This document shows, piece by piece, positions 28,726 through 38,365 of a stretch of DNA of 64,000 bases. Where the stretch lies: NCBI GenBank assembly GCA_913062955.1, contig CAJXZP010000002.1, positions 1 to 64,000 of the forward strand, written 5' to 3'. Each line of letters begins with the position of its first letter. Positions within the stretch are counted from its first letter, which is position 1. A program made the translations under genes and the position numbers. Under the pieces are notes generated by a model, which saw only the letters and a list, made by a program, of their open reading frames with translations, was not told where the DNA came from and searched no databases. The stretch is from an uncultured Flavobacteriales bacterium (lineage in GTDB: Bacteria; Bacteroidota; Bacteroidia; Flavobacteriales_G; Salibacteraceae).

Positions 28726-30105
28726 ATGAAAACACTAAAAAAGATTCTCGTAATCCTCGTTCCCATTTTATTAGGAGCATTCGTTTATTTCATTATTCAA
28801 TTTGGTCCAATAATCTCAGGTTTTGGAGCTAAAGGCGTCTGTTCATGTGTATATGTTGGTCACAGAACGGTTCAAAGTACCATTGAAAATGAATTAAGTG
28901 CTTTTCCTTTAAGTTTGGGAACCTTTGAACTCAATGAATCGGAGAAATCGGCTACGGGTTCTGTGTTTGGATTTGCCAAAGCGAAAGCTATTTACAGAGA
29001 AGGATTGGGCTGTACTTTAGTGAGGGAGATATCGGAGCAAGAGATTAGATCGAGTAAAAATCGTGTGGACTTAAAACTTCCTATTTTAAATGACTCGGTT
29101 TATTGGCCCCAAGGTTCGCGTATGGCAGATACTATTCCTACCGGAATAAATTTTGAGAAAATAAAAAGTGTGGTTCTTGCTTCTTTTGAAAATAGCCACT
29201 CAGAGATACCTGCGAATACCCGCGGAGTGGTCGTTATTTATAACGGACAATTGCTTTACGAGCAATATGCTCCTGGTTTTGATAAAGACGTTCGTCAATT
29301 AGGTTGGTCCATGACCAAAAGTGTGACGAATATGCTCTATGGCGTTTTGGATCAAAAGTCCATGTTTGATATTTATCAACCTGCTCCCGTTAAAGGGTGG
29401 GAATTGGATGATCGAAAAAATATAACCACGGATCAGTTATTACGAATGAGCTCGGGTTTGTTTTGGGATGAGGTGTATTCCAACGTTAGTACAGCAACCA
29501 ATATGTTGTATACATCTGCGAACATGGGGGAGTTTGCAAGTGCTCAAAAGGCCAATGCAAAACCAGACTCTCAATGGTATTATTCAAGTGGGTCTACCAA
29601 TATTCTTTCTCAAATTTTACGGGAAAAAATAGGCGAGGATTACTATTACCAGTTTGCACAAAAAGAATTATTTTCAAAAATCGGAATCCGAACTGCGGTG
29701 ATCGAACCCGATGCAGGTGGAACCCATGTAGGATCGTCCTACATGTGGGCGAGTGCACGAGATTGGGCACGTTTGGGACAGTTGTATTTGAATGGGGGTA
29801 CCTGGTTTGGTGAACAAATTGTTTCGTCCGAATGGGTGAAGTATTCCATAACTCCCGTTTCCATGTCGCCAAAAGGAGAGTATGGCGCTCAATGGTGGCT
29901 AAATGTAGGTGAAAAAGGAAATGAAGCCAACAGGTTACTGCCCGATGTACCTACAGATATGTATATGATGGATGGGTACGAAGGTCAACGTGTTTTTGTC
30001 GTACCCTCTAGTAATCTGGTGGTGGTTCGATTAGGACAAAATAAACGAGGAGGTTTTGATCATAATTCCTTTTTGAGTTCTTTAATTAACAGTGTAGAAA
30101 AATAA
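28726..30105 (+). CDS. serine hydrolase, class C beta-lactamase-like
   Basis: GWSMTKSVTNMLYG (SxxK), YYSSGSTNILS, C-terminal substrate-binding region. Confidence 0.85.
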   Translation: MKTLKKILVILVPILLGAFVYFIIQFGPIISGFGAKGVCSCVYVGHRTVQSTIENELSAFPLSLGTFELNESEKSATGSVFGFAKAKAIYREGLGCTLVREISEQEIRSSKNRVDLKLPILNDSVYWPQGSRMADTIPTGINFEKIKSVVLASFENSHSEIPANTRGVVVIYNGQLLYEQYAPGFDKDVRQLGWSMTKSVTNMLYGVLDQKSMFDIYQPAPVKGWELDDRKNITTDQLLRMSSGLFWDEVYSNVSTATNMLYTSANMGEFASAQKANAKPDSQWYYSSGSTNILSQILREKIGEDYYYQFAQKELFSKIGIRTAVIEPDAGGTHVGSSYMWASARDWARLGQLYLNGGTWFGEQIVSSEWVKYSITPVSMSPKGEYGAQWWLNVGEKGNEANRLLPDVPTDMYMMDGYEGQRVFVVPSSNLVVVRLGQNKRGGFDHNSFLSSLINSVEK

Positions 30106-30109
30106 GTAG

Positions 30110-30877
30110 ATGCTTAAAGTTTCATTTTTAGGAACGGGTACCTCTTCCGGAGTACCTATGATTGCTTGTGAGTGTGAGGTTTGCATCTCTGCGGATGATC
30201 GGGACAAAAGATTACGAACTTCTGTTTTAATTGAATCGGATACTACCACAGTAGTCGTGGATACGGGGCCTGATTTCCGTTATCAAATGTTAAGGCAAAG
30301 GGTGAAAAAGTTGGATGCCATCGTGTTTACACACGAACATAAAGATCATGTAGCGGGATTAGATGATGTTAGAGCTTTTAATTACAGTATGAAGGCATCT
30401 ATGAATATTTATGCAACGGAACAAGTTCAAACGGCTTTGAAACGTGAATTTTATTACGCTTTTGAATCTGAAAAGTATCCGGGTGTGCCCCAATTGGATT
30501 TACAAACCATCACCCTTGTGCCATTTATGGTGGGCGATTTGAGATTTGAACCGATCCAACTATTACATTATAAAATGTCGGTATTCGGATATCGAGTCGG
30601 AGATTTTGGCTACATTACGGATGCGAACCAAATTACGGAAACGGAAAAAATGAAGCTAAATGGGGTAAAGGTATTAGTTGTAAATGCTCTGCGTGAGGCC
30701 ACACATATTTCCCATTTTAGTTTATCTGAAGCTTTAGAGATCATTAAGTATATTGCACCGGAAAAGGCATATTTAACACATATCAGTCATCAAATGCCAG
30801 CACATGAACAATTACTAAAATTGCTTCCGCCTAATGTGTACCCTGCTCATGATGGGTTAGTTATTGAAATACAGTAA
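30110..30877 (+). CDS. MBL-fold metallo-hydrolase (PhnP-like)
   Basis: FLGTGTSSGVPMIACECEVC, VDTGPDFRYQML, FTHEHKDHVAGLDDVR. Confidence 0.9.
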   Translation: MLKVSFLGTGTSSGVPMIACECEVCISADDRDKRLRTSVLIESDTTTVVVDTGPDFRYQMLRQRVKKLDAIVFTHEHKDHVAGLDDVRAFNYSMKASMNIYATEQVQTALKREFYYAFESEKYPGVPQLDLQTITLVPFMVGDLRFEPIQLLHYKMSVFGYRVGDFGYITDANQITETEKMKLNGVKVLVVNALREATHISHFSLSEALEIIKYIAPEKAYLTHISHQMPAHEQLLKLLPPNVYPAHDGLVIEIQ

Positions 30878-30886
30878 TTTAAACGT

Positions 30887-32092
30887 ATGAAATACCAGGT
30901 ACTAATAAATACATTCACCTTTTTTATTTTGTGTCTATTTTCTGGACTTGCGAATGCACAACTTTTGTCTATTCAATCTGCAGATTCATTGAATGGTAAA
31001 CCTAAAAAACAATTCTATTCCACGGCTTGGATAAAGATGAATATGTTTTACGATCACAAGGGTATTCCAAATGTATCTGCAATGCATTTACCCTCTATTC
31101 CTACGGATCGGGAGAATGTGGTAGATGATCCTCAAGTACATGCCGATTTAAATCAGACCCGTTTAATTTTTGCTTCCACCTTTCAATCCGAATATCTGGG
31201 TGAAATTTTATCGTACATAGAAACCGATTTTTATGGAAGTGGGGGAGGAGGTCTACGATTGCGTCACGCTTATATACGATTTAATAATTGGCGAATTGGT
31301 CAATCTTGGTCCGGGTTTACGGATGAAGAAGCTTGGCCAAATATTACCGATTTTGATGGACCATCTACCGGAGCTTGGGTTAGAAGTGTGCAGGTCACTT
31401 ATTTTTTTAGGCTCCAGCCAAATATGGATTGGTCCGTTGGAGTAGAATTACCTACGGCTGATTATTCAAGGTATTTGGCTATTGATACTTTGGTAACACC
31501 TTCCAAACAAACATTTCCAGATTTGGTATCTCATTATGAAGTAAGATGGCCAAAAGGGCATTTCCAGATCGCTGGAGTCGGTCGGGCTATCGAATATCGA
31601 AATGCGAGTCAAAATACTGTGTATAAAATTGGGGGTGGGTTTAGTGGTTCTGGGAGTCAAATTCTTTTTGGAAGAGATAAAATAATTTACCAAATGGCAT
31701 ATGGTATGGGTATTTCAAGATATCTAGTCTCCTTTGGTGGAGGCGGTTGGGATGCGGTGCCCGATGGTAAGGGGAATCTGGATTTAGTTCCTATTTATGG
31801 TGGATATGTGGGGTACCAACTGTTTTGGGGAAAAAAGAAATATGCCTCTAGAGATTATAATCACTTTAGCTCCACTTTTGTATATGGGTACGTAAATTTG
31901 AATAATCCGCAATATGGAACTTTAGGGAATCCTACTTTGTTAACAGGGTCATATGCAAGTGCTAATTTGTATTGGAATGTAGTAGGTCCACTTAATTTTG
32001 CGATAGAGGGAATTTATGGTTTTAGAACAGATGAATTTGAAAGTTCCGGGCAAAATATCAGGATTCAAACGGTTGCCGAATACAATTTTTAG
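30887..32092 (+). CDS. outer-membrane DcaP-like porin family protein
   Basis: Signal peptide; QTRLIFASTF, IETDFYGSGGGGLRLRHAYIRFNNWRIGQSWSGFTD. Confidence 0.75.
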   Translation: MKYQVLINTFTFFILCLFSGLANAQLLSIQSADSLNGKPKKQFYSTAWIKMNMFYDHKGIPNVSAMHLPSIPTDRENVVDDPQVHADLNQTRLIFASTFQSEYLGEILSYIETDFYGSGGGGLRLRHAYIRFNNWRIGQSWSGFTDEEAWPNITDFDGPSTGAWVRSVQVTYFFRLQPNMDWSVGVELPTADYSRYLAIDTLVTPSKQTFPDLVSHYEVRWPKGHFQIAGVGRAIEYRNASQNTVYKIGGGFSGSGSQILFGRDKIIYQMAYGMGISRYLVSFGGGGWDAVPDGKGNLDLVPIYGGYVGYQLFWGKKKYASRDYNHFSSTFVYGYVNLNNPQYGTLGNPTLLTGSYASANLYWNVVGPLNFAIEGIYGFRTDEFESSGQNIRIQTVAEYNF

Positions 32093-32105
32093 TTTTTGGG
32101 GTAAT

Positions 32106-32145
32106 AAAAAAGGGCTTGCAATACCATGCAAGCCCTTTTTTATAA
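32106..32145. terminator. bidirectional terminator between porin gene and dnaA
   Basis: AAAAAAGGGCTTGCAATACCATGCAAGCCCTTTTTTAT. Confidence 0.85.
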
Positions 32146-32158
32146 TCAATTAATTCTG

Positions 32159-33589
32159 TTACTGTAACGTAATTTTCTTTTGTAGGTCATCAATGTAACC
32201 TCTAAAGCGTTTATCGGTGTCAATGAGGTTGTTAACTGTTTTACAAGCGTGAAGAACGGTCGCATGATCTTTTCCTCCAGTATGAGCTCCAATGCTCGCT
32301 AAAGAAGCTTTCGTCATCTGTTTAGAGAAGAACATCGCTATTTGTCTTGCCTGAACCACTTCACGTTTACGTGTTTTCGATTTCAATAATTCAATAGGTA
32401 GATTGAAATAGTCACAAACCACTTTTTGAATGTATTCAATAGAAACTTCTCGCGCTGTGTTTTTCACAAACTTGTCAATCATTTGTTTCGCCAAATCAAG
32501 TGTAATCGATTTTTTGTTTAACGATGATTGTGCAATTAAGGAAATCAAAGCACCTTCCAATTCACGTACATTGGTATTGATAGAATAGGCAAGGTATTCC
32601 ACTACCTCTTTCGGTAACTCAATACCTTCTGTATACATTTTCTTTTGTAGAATGGCAATTCTAGTTTCTAAATCTGGCGATTGTAAATCAGCGTTTAATC
32701 CCCATTTAAATCTAGATAAAAGTCTTTGTTCTACCCCTTGCATTTCAATGGGTGGCTTATCGGCCGTTAATACCAATTGTTTACCACTTTGGTGTAAATG
32801 GTTAAAGATATGAAAGAATACATCTTGTGTTTTTTCCTTACCGGCAAAGAATTGAACATCATCAATAATCAACACATCAATCATTTGATAGAAGTGAATG
32901 AAGTCATTGTGCGTATTGTTTCTTACCGACTCAATAAATTGTTGTGTAAATTTCTCTGAAGAAACGTACAATACCGTTTTATCTGGATGGTTTGTTTTAA
33001 TTTCTAATCCAATAGCTTGAGATAAATGTGTTTTACCTAAACCTACACCACCATATATGAATAATGGATTGAAGGAAGTTCCTCCAGGTTTGTTGGCTAC
33101 TGCAAAACCAGCTGACCTAGCTAAACGGTTACATTCACCTTCCACATAGTTGTCGAAAGATAGGTTGTGATTCAATTGAGAATCAACTACTACTTTTTTC
33201 AAACCAGGAATAATAAATGGGTTTTTAATTCCCCGTGCTCCAATTTCTATAGGCACAGAAATGGACGGGTTTCTAGCTGCCATACGATTACTCGCAGGAA
33301 TAGTCATCTGAGTTGGCTTTTTGTGAGCTTTTGAGTTCTCCATAATGATACTATAATCTAAAGTACCACGAGGACCCAACTCTTTTTTTATGGTCTTCTT
33401 TAAAAGAGTAATATAATGCTCTTCTAACCATTCATAGAAAAACGGTGATGGTACTTGAATCGTCAAAGTATCCCCTTTTAAGTTAACCGCTTTAATTGGT
33501 TCAAACCATGTTTTGTAACTCTGCGGACTCACATTGTCCTTTATGATGCTTAAGCATTTGCTCCAAACATCCTCGTAAATTTTGCCCAT
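32159..33589 (-). CDS. dnaA: chromosomal replication initiator DnaA
   Basis: FIYGGVGLGKTHL, IDDVQFFAGKEKTQ, C-terminal GGKDHATVLHACK signature. Confidence 0.97.
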   Translation of the reverse strand: MGKIYEDVWSKCLSIIKDNVSPQSYKTWFEPIKAVNLKGDTLTIQVPSPFFYEWLEEHYITLLKKTIKKELGPRGTLDYSIIMENSKAHKKPTQMTIPASNRMAARNPSISVPIEIGARGIKNPFIIPGLKKVVVDSQLNHNLSFDNYVEGECNRLARSAGFAVANKPGGTSFNPLFIYGGVGLGKTHLSQAIGLEIKTNHPDKTVLYVSSEKFTQQFIESVRNNTHNDFIHFYQMIDVLIIDDVQFFAGKEKTQDVFFHIFNHLHQSGKQLVLTADKPPIEMQGVEQRLLSRFKWGLNADLQSPDLETRIAILQKKMYTEGIELPKEVVEYLAYSINTNVRELEGALISLIAQSSLNKKSITLDLAKQMIDKFVKNTAREVSIEYIQKVVCDYFNLPIELLKSKTRKREVVQARQIAMFFSKQMTKASLASIGAHTGGKDHATVLHACKTVNNLIDTDKRFRGYIDDLQKKITLQ

Positions 33590-33828
33590 TATTGAACTCC
33601 TGTATTAAATAAGTATTTAAAATATTTTAGGAATTGAACATTTAGTTTGTTATCTCACCCCCACAGTATAGATATGTCTCCCTGTATTCAAATTCGCTAA
33701 CAAAAATTGACATAAAAAAGTTAAAAAAAAAATCATTTTGCTATTGTATTTAATGAAATAATTACGGTGTAAGTGAATCGGTTTCTTTGAAGTTTGGTGA
33801 CTTGGTTATCTACCAACAACTTAACGGG

Positions 33829-33848
33829 TGTTAATAACCTTATTAACA
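33829..33848. promoter_or_regulatory. palindrome TGTTAATAA-CC-TTATTAACA upstream of dnaA
   Basis: 9-bp arms, 2-bp spacer; third TTATTAACA copy at 33863-33871. Confidence 0.55.
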
Positions 33849-33976
33849 TTTAATGAACATTTTTATTAACACTAATAAAAGAATGGATTTCCCTCTTTTA
33901 CTTCGGTTTTATTTTGAATTTTTGTCCTCAAAGATTGTTTTACCAAAATATGAATTTATAATCCGTAATTGTTAAT

Positions 33977-34381
33977 ATGTTTATTTACGAAACCAAAGTT
34001 AGAGTGAGGTATGCTGAAACCGACAGAATGGGATTTGCTTATTATGGAAATTATGCTACTTATTTCGAGGTAGCACGCGTGGAGGCCATGCGGACTCTAG
34101 GAATGAGTTATAAGCAACTGGAGGATGGCGGGGTTTTATTACCCGTTTCGGAGTTTACAACGAAGTATAAAAAACCCGCCTATTATGATGATGAATTAAC
34201 GATCCGTGTGATGGTCAGGGATATTCCTAAAGTACGTTTCAATTTTTACTATGAAACCTATAATGAAAAGGGAGAATTGTTAAATACCGCTTTTACTCAA
34301 TTGGTGTTTGTTAACAAAATTAATGGGAGGCCCACCGTAGTTCCTACTCAATTATTGAGCTTAATAAAAGCGCATTTTTAG
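33977..34381 (+). CDS. acyl-CoA thioesterase (YbgC/4HBT family)
   Basis: VRYAETDRMGFAYYGNYATYFEVARVEAMR. Confidence 0.9.
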   Translation: MFIYETKVRVRYAETDRMGFAYYGNYATYFEVARVEAMRTLGMSYKQLEDGGVLLPVSEFTTKYKKPAYYDDELTIRVMVRDIPKVRFNFYYETYNEKGELLNTAFTQLVFVNKINGRPTVVPTQLLSLIKAHF

Positions 34382-34483
34382 GCGGGATTATTGGTTTTTT
34401 TTAGTTGAAAGACTCGAGGTTATTTGAAGTATTCGTAGGAAATTACTCTCTTTTTTTTAAATTTCCTCTGTCTTCTATTTCGG

Positions 34484-36289
34484 TTAGTTAGCCATCACCA
34501 TTTTAAAGGTTTTTACCTCTTCTAAATTGCTAACCTTAATAACAAGGGAATGGGTGTTAATATCCTCTGGTTTTATTTCTAATTGGTTATGTTGACCTTT
34601 CACCGTATATATTAATTTACCCATAAGGTCATAAATGTCGACTCGAAAGGTGGAAGTGGAATGAACGATCAAATTTTCTTTACCCAATGAGAAATTATGA
34701 GAATTTGTTAATTTAATCGTAGGACTTTTGTTGACATTTTCAACTCCCACAAAATGGGGTGGTTTACTCGATGGACAGGTATCTATCATTCCACGGTCCC
34801 TAAAAACCCAGCATATTGTATTTTTATTTTCACCATTATTAATAAGGCTATCCGTTACTAAAAAAAGCGATGCCGCTTGCCACATTTCCATGTTAGTGGT
34901 ATAACTATAGGCTGCCTCTAAGGCAATTGTGGTGGTAATATCTCTTCCTAGGTTTCTTTCAATTTGCATTAAAGCAGCGCTCCACATTGGGGCATCAGCG
35001 TATTTCGAGTATTGGAGGTCATCTGGGTATTGTTTGTTAGAGACGACTTCTCTACCCTCCCAATATTCATTATGACCATCCCATTTAAATACCCAGTTAT
35101 CGTGATAATTGGTATAAGTAATAGAATAGCTTGCGGCTAAGTAATCACCAAAGGCTTCATCCATAGAGCCTCTTTCTGATCCAAAATTTGTATTGGGACT
35201 AGCACTTTCCATTATTGCATGGGTGTACTCATGTATTATCACATCGGCATCTTCCGCATCATCAACGCCCCCTTCTCCAAAAATTATAGACGGGGGATTA
35301 GTGCCGTAGTTAAATAAACTATTGTCGGCACCATTTAAACCATGACAATCTATTGCAATTTGGTAGTTTACTAAATTGGTGAATCCCAGCTCTTGTAAAT
35401 ACGCCTGTTGTTTGGTAATATGGTAAATAACGTTTACATCTTCAAATCCCGACTGAGATCTATTGTAATAAAAAAATGGGGTGGTGCTTTGAACAGGTGG
35501 TACATTGGGGAAGGACGTCTCTACAATTTTCACATAATCATTCTCTAATACAAACGTATTGTTGATGTAATTAATATGGATGTCTACCGTGTCTCTTTGT
35601 GAATCTAGATAGGGTGAATTAGCATCATTATTGTCTACATAGTTCCCTCCATACTCCGTCATGGCGGAGGTCAATGGATTTGGTGCATGAACGAAGGCCT
35701 TGGCAGTGGTATCTATTTCGTTTTGGTAATTTAGTAAGTCTAATTTTTTTAATTCTTGAAACCCCTCATCCAATAGAATTTGAAAATAATTCCCGGAATG
35801 ATCTAAACATTTAAAACTAGATACCAATTGATACTTATTTCCCAAAGGATACCATATAAGTTTTGATTCTTGAATTTGTGATTCAATATGCGAGGCTGCT
35901 TGTTGTAAGTAATCCTGGGATAGTGCCGGATGTTGGGAGACGTAAATCTCTGTTCTCGAACTGTAATTGGATAGTACTGTTCCGTTTAGATCGGTGTTGA
36001 TTTTAATATGGGCATTAAAAATTTCATAACCGTAATACGTTTGAATAAAAGTATAATGTTTTCCAAAAGGACTTTCAATTTCATTAAGCAATATAATGTC
36101 CTCCTGCGTATTTAAATTGAATTGTTGTTTAATGACACGGGCGGCATCTTCGTTGGTGATTACTTTTTGCGTGATCGAAATACTTTTTGGAGCAGAATAT
36201 GCGAAATCGTATTCCGGATAAGCTTCTGTTTTTTGACTCATTCCATGAATACCAATGGATAAAAATAGCAAGGATGTAATAACCTTCAT
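34484..36289 (-). CDS. secreted M36/fungalysin-like zinc metallopeptidase with T9SS-type C-terminus
   Basis: VIIHEYTHAIME (HExxH) and RGSMDEAFGDYLAASYS; FTP-like N-terminal propeptide; C-terminal sorting-domain-like sequence. Confidence 0.82.
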   Translation of the reverse strand: MKVITSLLFLSIGIHGMSQKTEAYPEYDFAYSAPKSISITQKVITNEDAARVIKQQFNLNTQEDIILLNEIESPFGKHYTFIQTYYGYEIFNAHIKINTDLNGTVLSNYSSRTEIYVSQHPALSQDYLQQAASHIESQIQESKLIWYPLGNKYQLVSSFKCLDHSGNYFQILLDEGFQELKKLDLLNYQNEIDTTAKAFVHAPNPLTSAMTEYGGNYVDNNDANSPYLDSQRDTVDIHINYINNTFVLENDYVKIVETSFPNVPPVQSTTPFFYYNRSQSGFEDVNVIYHITKQQAYLQELGFTNLVNYQIAIDCHGLNGADNSLFNYGTNPPSIIFGEGGVDDAEDADVIIHEYTHAIMESASPNTNFGSERGSMDEAFGDYLAASYSITYTNYHDNWVFKWDGHNEYWEGREVVSNKQYPDDLQYSKYADAPMWSAALMQIERNLGRDITTTIALEAAYSYTTNMEMWQAASLFLVTDSLINNGENKNTICWVFRDRGMIDTCPSSKPPHFVGVENVNKSPTIKLTNSHNFSLGKENLIVHSTSTFRVDIYDLMGKLIYTVKGQHNQLEIKPEDINTHSLVIKVSNLEEVKTFKMVMAN

Positions 36290-36291
36290 AA

Positions 36292-36897
36292 TTAAATTAT
36301 TTTTGTTTGAAGTTGGTGCAATTTACTTAGAAAATCTTGATAATCAGAAAAATACTTTTCACGTATGGTAATCGTTAAATTGCAGTGATCCTGAAAATCT
36401 TGCCCTAAGACTTGAATACCCTCCCTTTTGGAGAATCGCATGATTTCACTCATGATGGCATAAGGGAAGGTTAATAAAAGGGTTTTGGTACGGTATTTTG
36501 AAATGATTTTATTCTCCAAAATAGCTTCTTTCGAGGCTGTCTTGTATGCATTTATTAATCCACCAACCCCCAATTTGGTTCCTCCAAAGTATCTAACCAC
36601 TGCGATTAATACATTGTGTAACTCAAACGATTGAATCTGTCCGAGAATAGGTGGGCCGGCCGAATTGTGAGGTTCTCCGTCATCGGTAGATTTGGTGACT
36701 ACTTGATCAATACCCAAACTCCAAGCGTAGCAAATATGTCGCGCTGAATAGTGTGATTTTTTTAAACTTAATAAAGCGAGTTCAATGTCCTTTTCGTTGT
36801 GAACGGGGAATACATATCCAAAATGTTTGGATCCTTTGTCTTTAAATAAGCTTTCCGAGTGAATGGAAGGTTCCTTATACTCATCAATTTCAGTCAT
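36292..36897 (-). CDS. YigZ/IMPACT family protein
   Basis: ARHICYAWSLG, DDGEPHNSAGPPILGQI, VVRYFGGTKLGVGGLINAYK. Confidence 0.92.
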   Translation of the reverse strand: MTEIDEYKEPSIHSESLFKDKGSKHFGYVFPVHNEKDIELALLSLKKSHYSARHICYAWSLGIDQVVTKSTDDGEPHNSAGPPILGQIQSFELHNVLIAVVRYFGGTKLGVGGLINAYKTASKEAILENKIISKYRTKTLLLTFPYAIMSEIMRFSKREGIQVLGQDFQDHCNLTITIREKYFSDYQDFLSKLHQLQTKII

Positions 36898-38365
36898 TCC
36901 TTATAATACGATTGGTTAACCCTTTATGAAGAAGCGTATGAATTCCCGCTCCTATAATAATGACAGAAATTATTATCATTGAAAATATGGGGGTACCTAG
37001 GGTGTTGATCAGGTTGCTTTTACTAAAAAGGTATAGGAAAACCCAAGAAATCCAAAAAAGAGATAAGCAATAGTTAAGGATATTAATTCCCGAAGATTTA
37101 ATGTTCGGTTTTTTGATGAATACCAGAATCCAAATAAAAATGGTAATGGTTAGGGCCCAGCCAAATACATGCCATATTATGGTTTTTTTGTTCCTTAATT
37201 GTTGAATAGTCAAATCCTTTTCCTTTTTGATGTTTTCAATTGCGATTTCATTTTGAGCTAAAGCTAATTGGGTATTATGATACTCAGAAATTTCCATTAA
37301 ACTATCACTGAGGGTAATGTATTCTACGTAGAACTGGTAGGCCTTTTGGTAATTGTTTAATTCTTTTTCAATTTCGGATAAGGTCTTTAAACTTACCAAT
37401 TCTTCTTCTGTATTATTGGATTGGTTAGCAAGAGTTAAAGCTTGTTGTGCATAATTCAGAGATTCGATCAGTTTTGATTGCTTACGATACAATTCAGCCA
37501 GATTATTTAGAGTAACTGCATTTTGGCTAGCGTTATTCACTTTTTCATTTATTTCCAGGGACTTTCGGAAATAATATTCGGCAATTTCAAAATCGTTTTG
37601 GGATAAATATACCGCCCCCAAATTACTATATGTTCTAATAAGAGCAATAGGACTGCTTATTTCGTTTTGGTATATGTCTAAAGCCTTTAAATTGTAATTT
37701 ATGGCTCTTTTGTAATGTTTCATTCTTTCATGAGAGGCTCCTAGATTGCTGTAAATTATTGCCGTTGAATTTAAATTCCCTGTATTTAATGTTATGATTA
37801 ATGCCTCTTCATTGGTTTTTATACATTTTTCATAATCCCCTTGATCGTAATAAATAGTGGCAATATTTACTAAGTTGGTTGAAATATCCACATCTTGAAG
37901 ATGTTGTTCTTTAATTTTTAAAGATTGATTGTAGTAATAAATAGAGGAGTTGTAATCGTAAACCCCAGCGTAGGCAATACCTAAATTATTGTAAACTCGA
38001 GATAATCGATCGTAATTTGAGGTTGCTTTAAAAGTTTTTTCCGCTTCTTTTAAATAAGAAATAGCTTTTGAATTTTGGTTTTGTAAAAAATAAAATGCGC
38101 CTAAATAACTATTGGCTATGGCAACGCCTTCTATGTCTTCTTGTTCCAGTAAGGTTTGTTTGGCCCAAGTGGTTAATTCTAATGATTTTTCTAGATTGTC
38201 GTGTCTGGAACTCCAACAATATTCAAGCGTTAAATGTGCTTTTTTATTGGGGGCAATAGTCTCCGATATTTCAAACTGTAAACTATCAGAGATCGAATTA
38301 TTAGCCCGGATTTGATAGGTGATGAATCCCAATAGGATAATTAGTAATGGTAAAACTTTAGTCAT
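36890..38365 (-). CDS. tetratricopeptide repeat protein with C-terminal transmembrane helices
   Basis: Multiple TPRs (YNNLGIAYAGVYDYNSSIYYYNQSLKIKE...) then coiled coil and about three TM segments. Confidence 0.85.
   Translation of the reverse strand: MTKVLPLLIILLGFITYQIRANNSISDSLQFEISETIAPNKKAHLTLEYCWSSRHDNLEKSLELTTWAKQTLLEQEDIEGVAIANSYLGAFYFLQNQNSKAISYLKEAEKTFKATSNYDRLSRVYNNLGIAYAGVYDYNSSIYYYNQSLKIKEQHLQDVDISTNLVNIATIYYDQGDYEKCIKTNEEALIITLNTGNLNSTAIIYSNLGASHERMKHYKRAINYNLKALDIYQNEISSPIALIRTYSNLGAVYLSQNDFEIAEYYFRKSLEINEKVNNASQNAVTLNNLAELYRKQSKLIESLNYAQQALTLANQSNNTEEELVSLKTLSEIEKELNNYQKAYQFYVEYITLSDSLMEISEYHNTQLALAQNEIAIENIKKEKDLTIQQLRNKKTIIWHVFGWALTITIFIWILVFIKKPNIKSSGINILNYCLSLFWISWVFLYLFSKSNLINTLGTPIFSMIIISVIIIGAGIHTLLHKGLTNRIIRND

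Noticed and set aside
29594-29892. Overlapping antisense ORFs inside the serine hydrolase gene (also + 29574-29813)
   Set aside because: Entirely inside a well-supported CDS, no recognisable domains; compositional shadow ORFs.
33590-33976. Declaring this gap to be oriC
   Set aside because: No canonical TTATCCACA cluster seen, and dnaA in Bacteroidota is not always at the origin; GC skew needs the whole chromosome.
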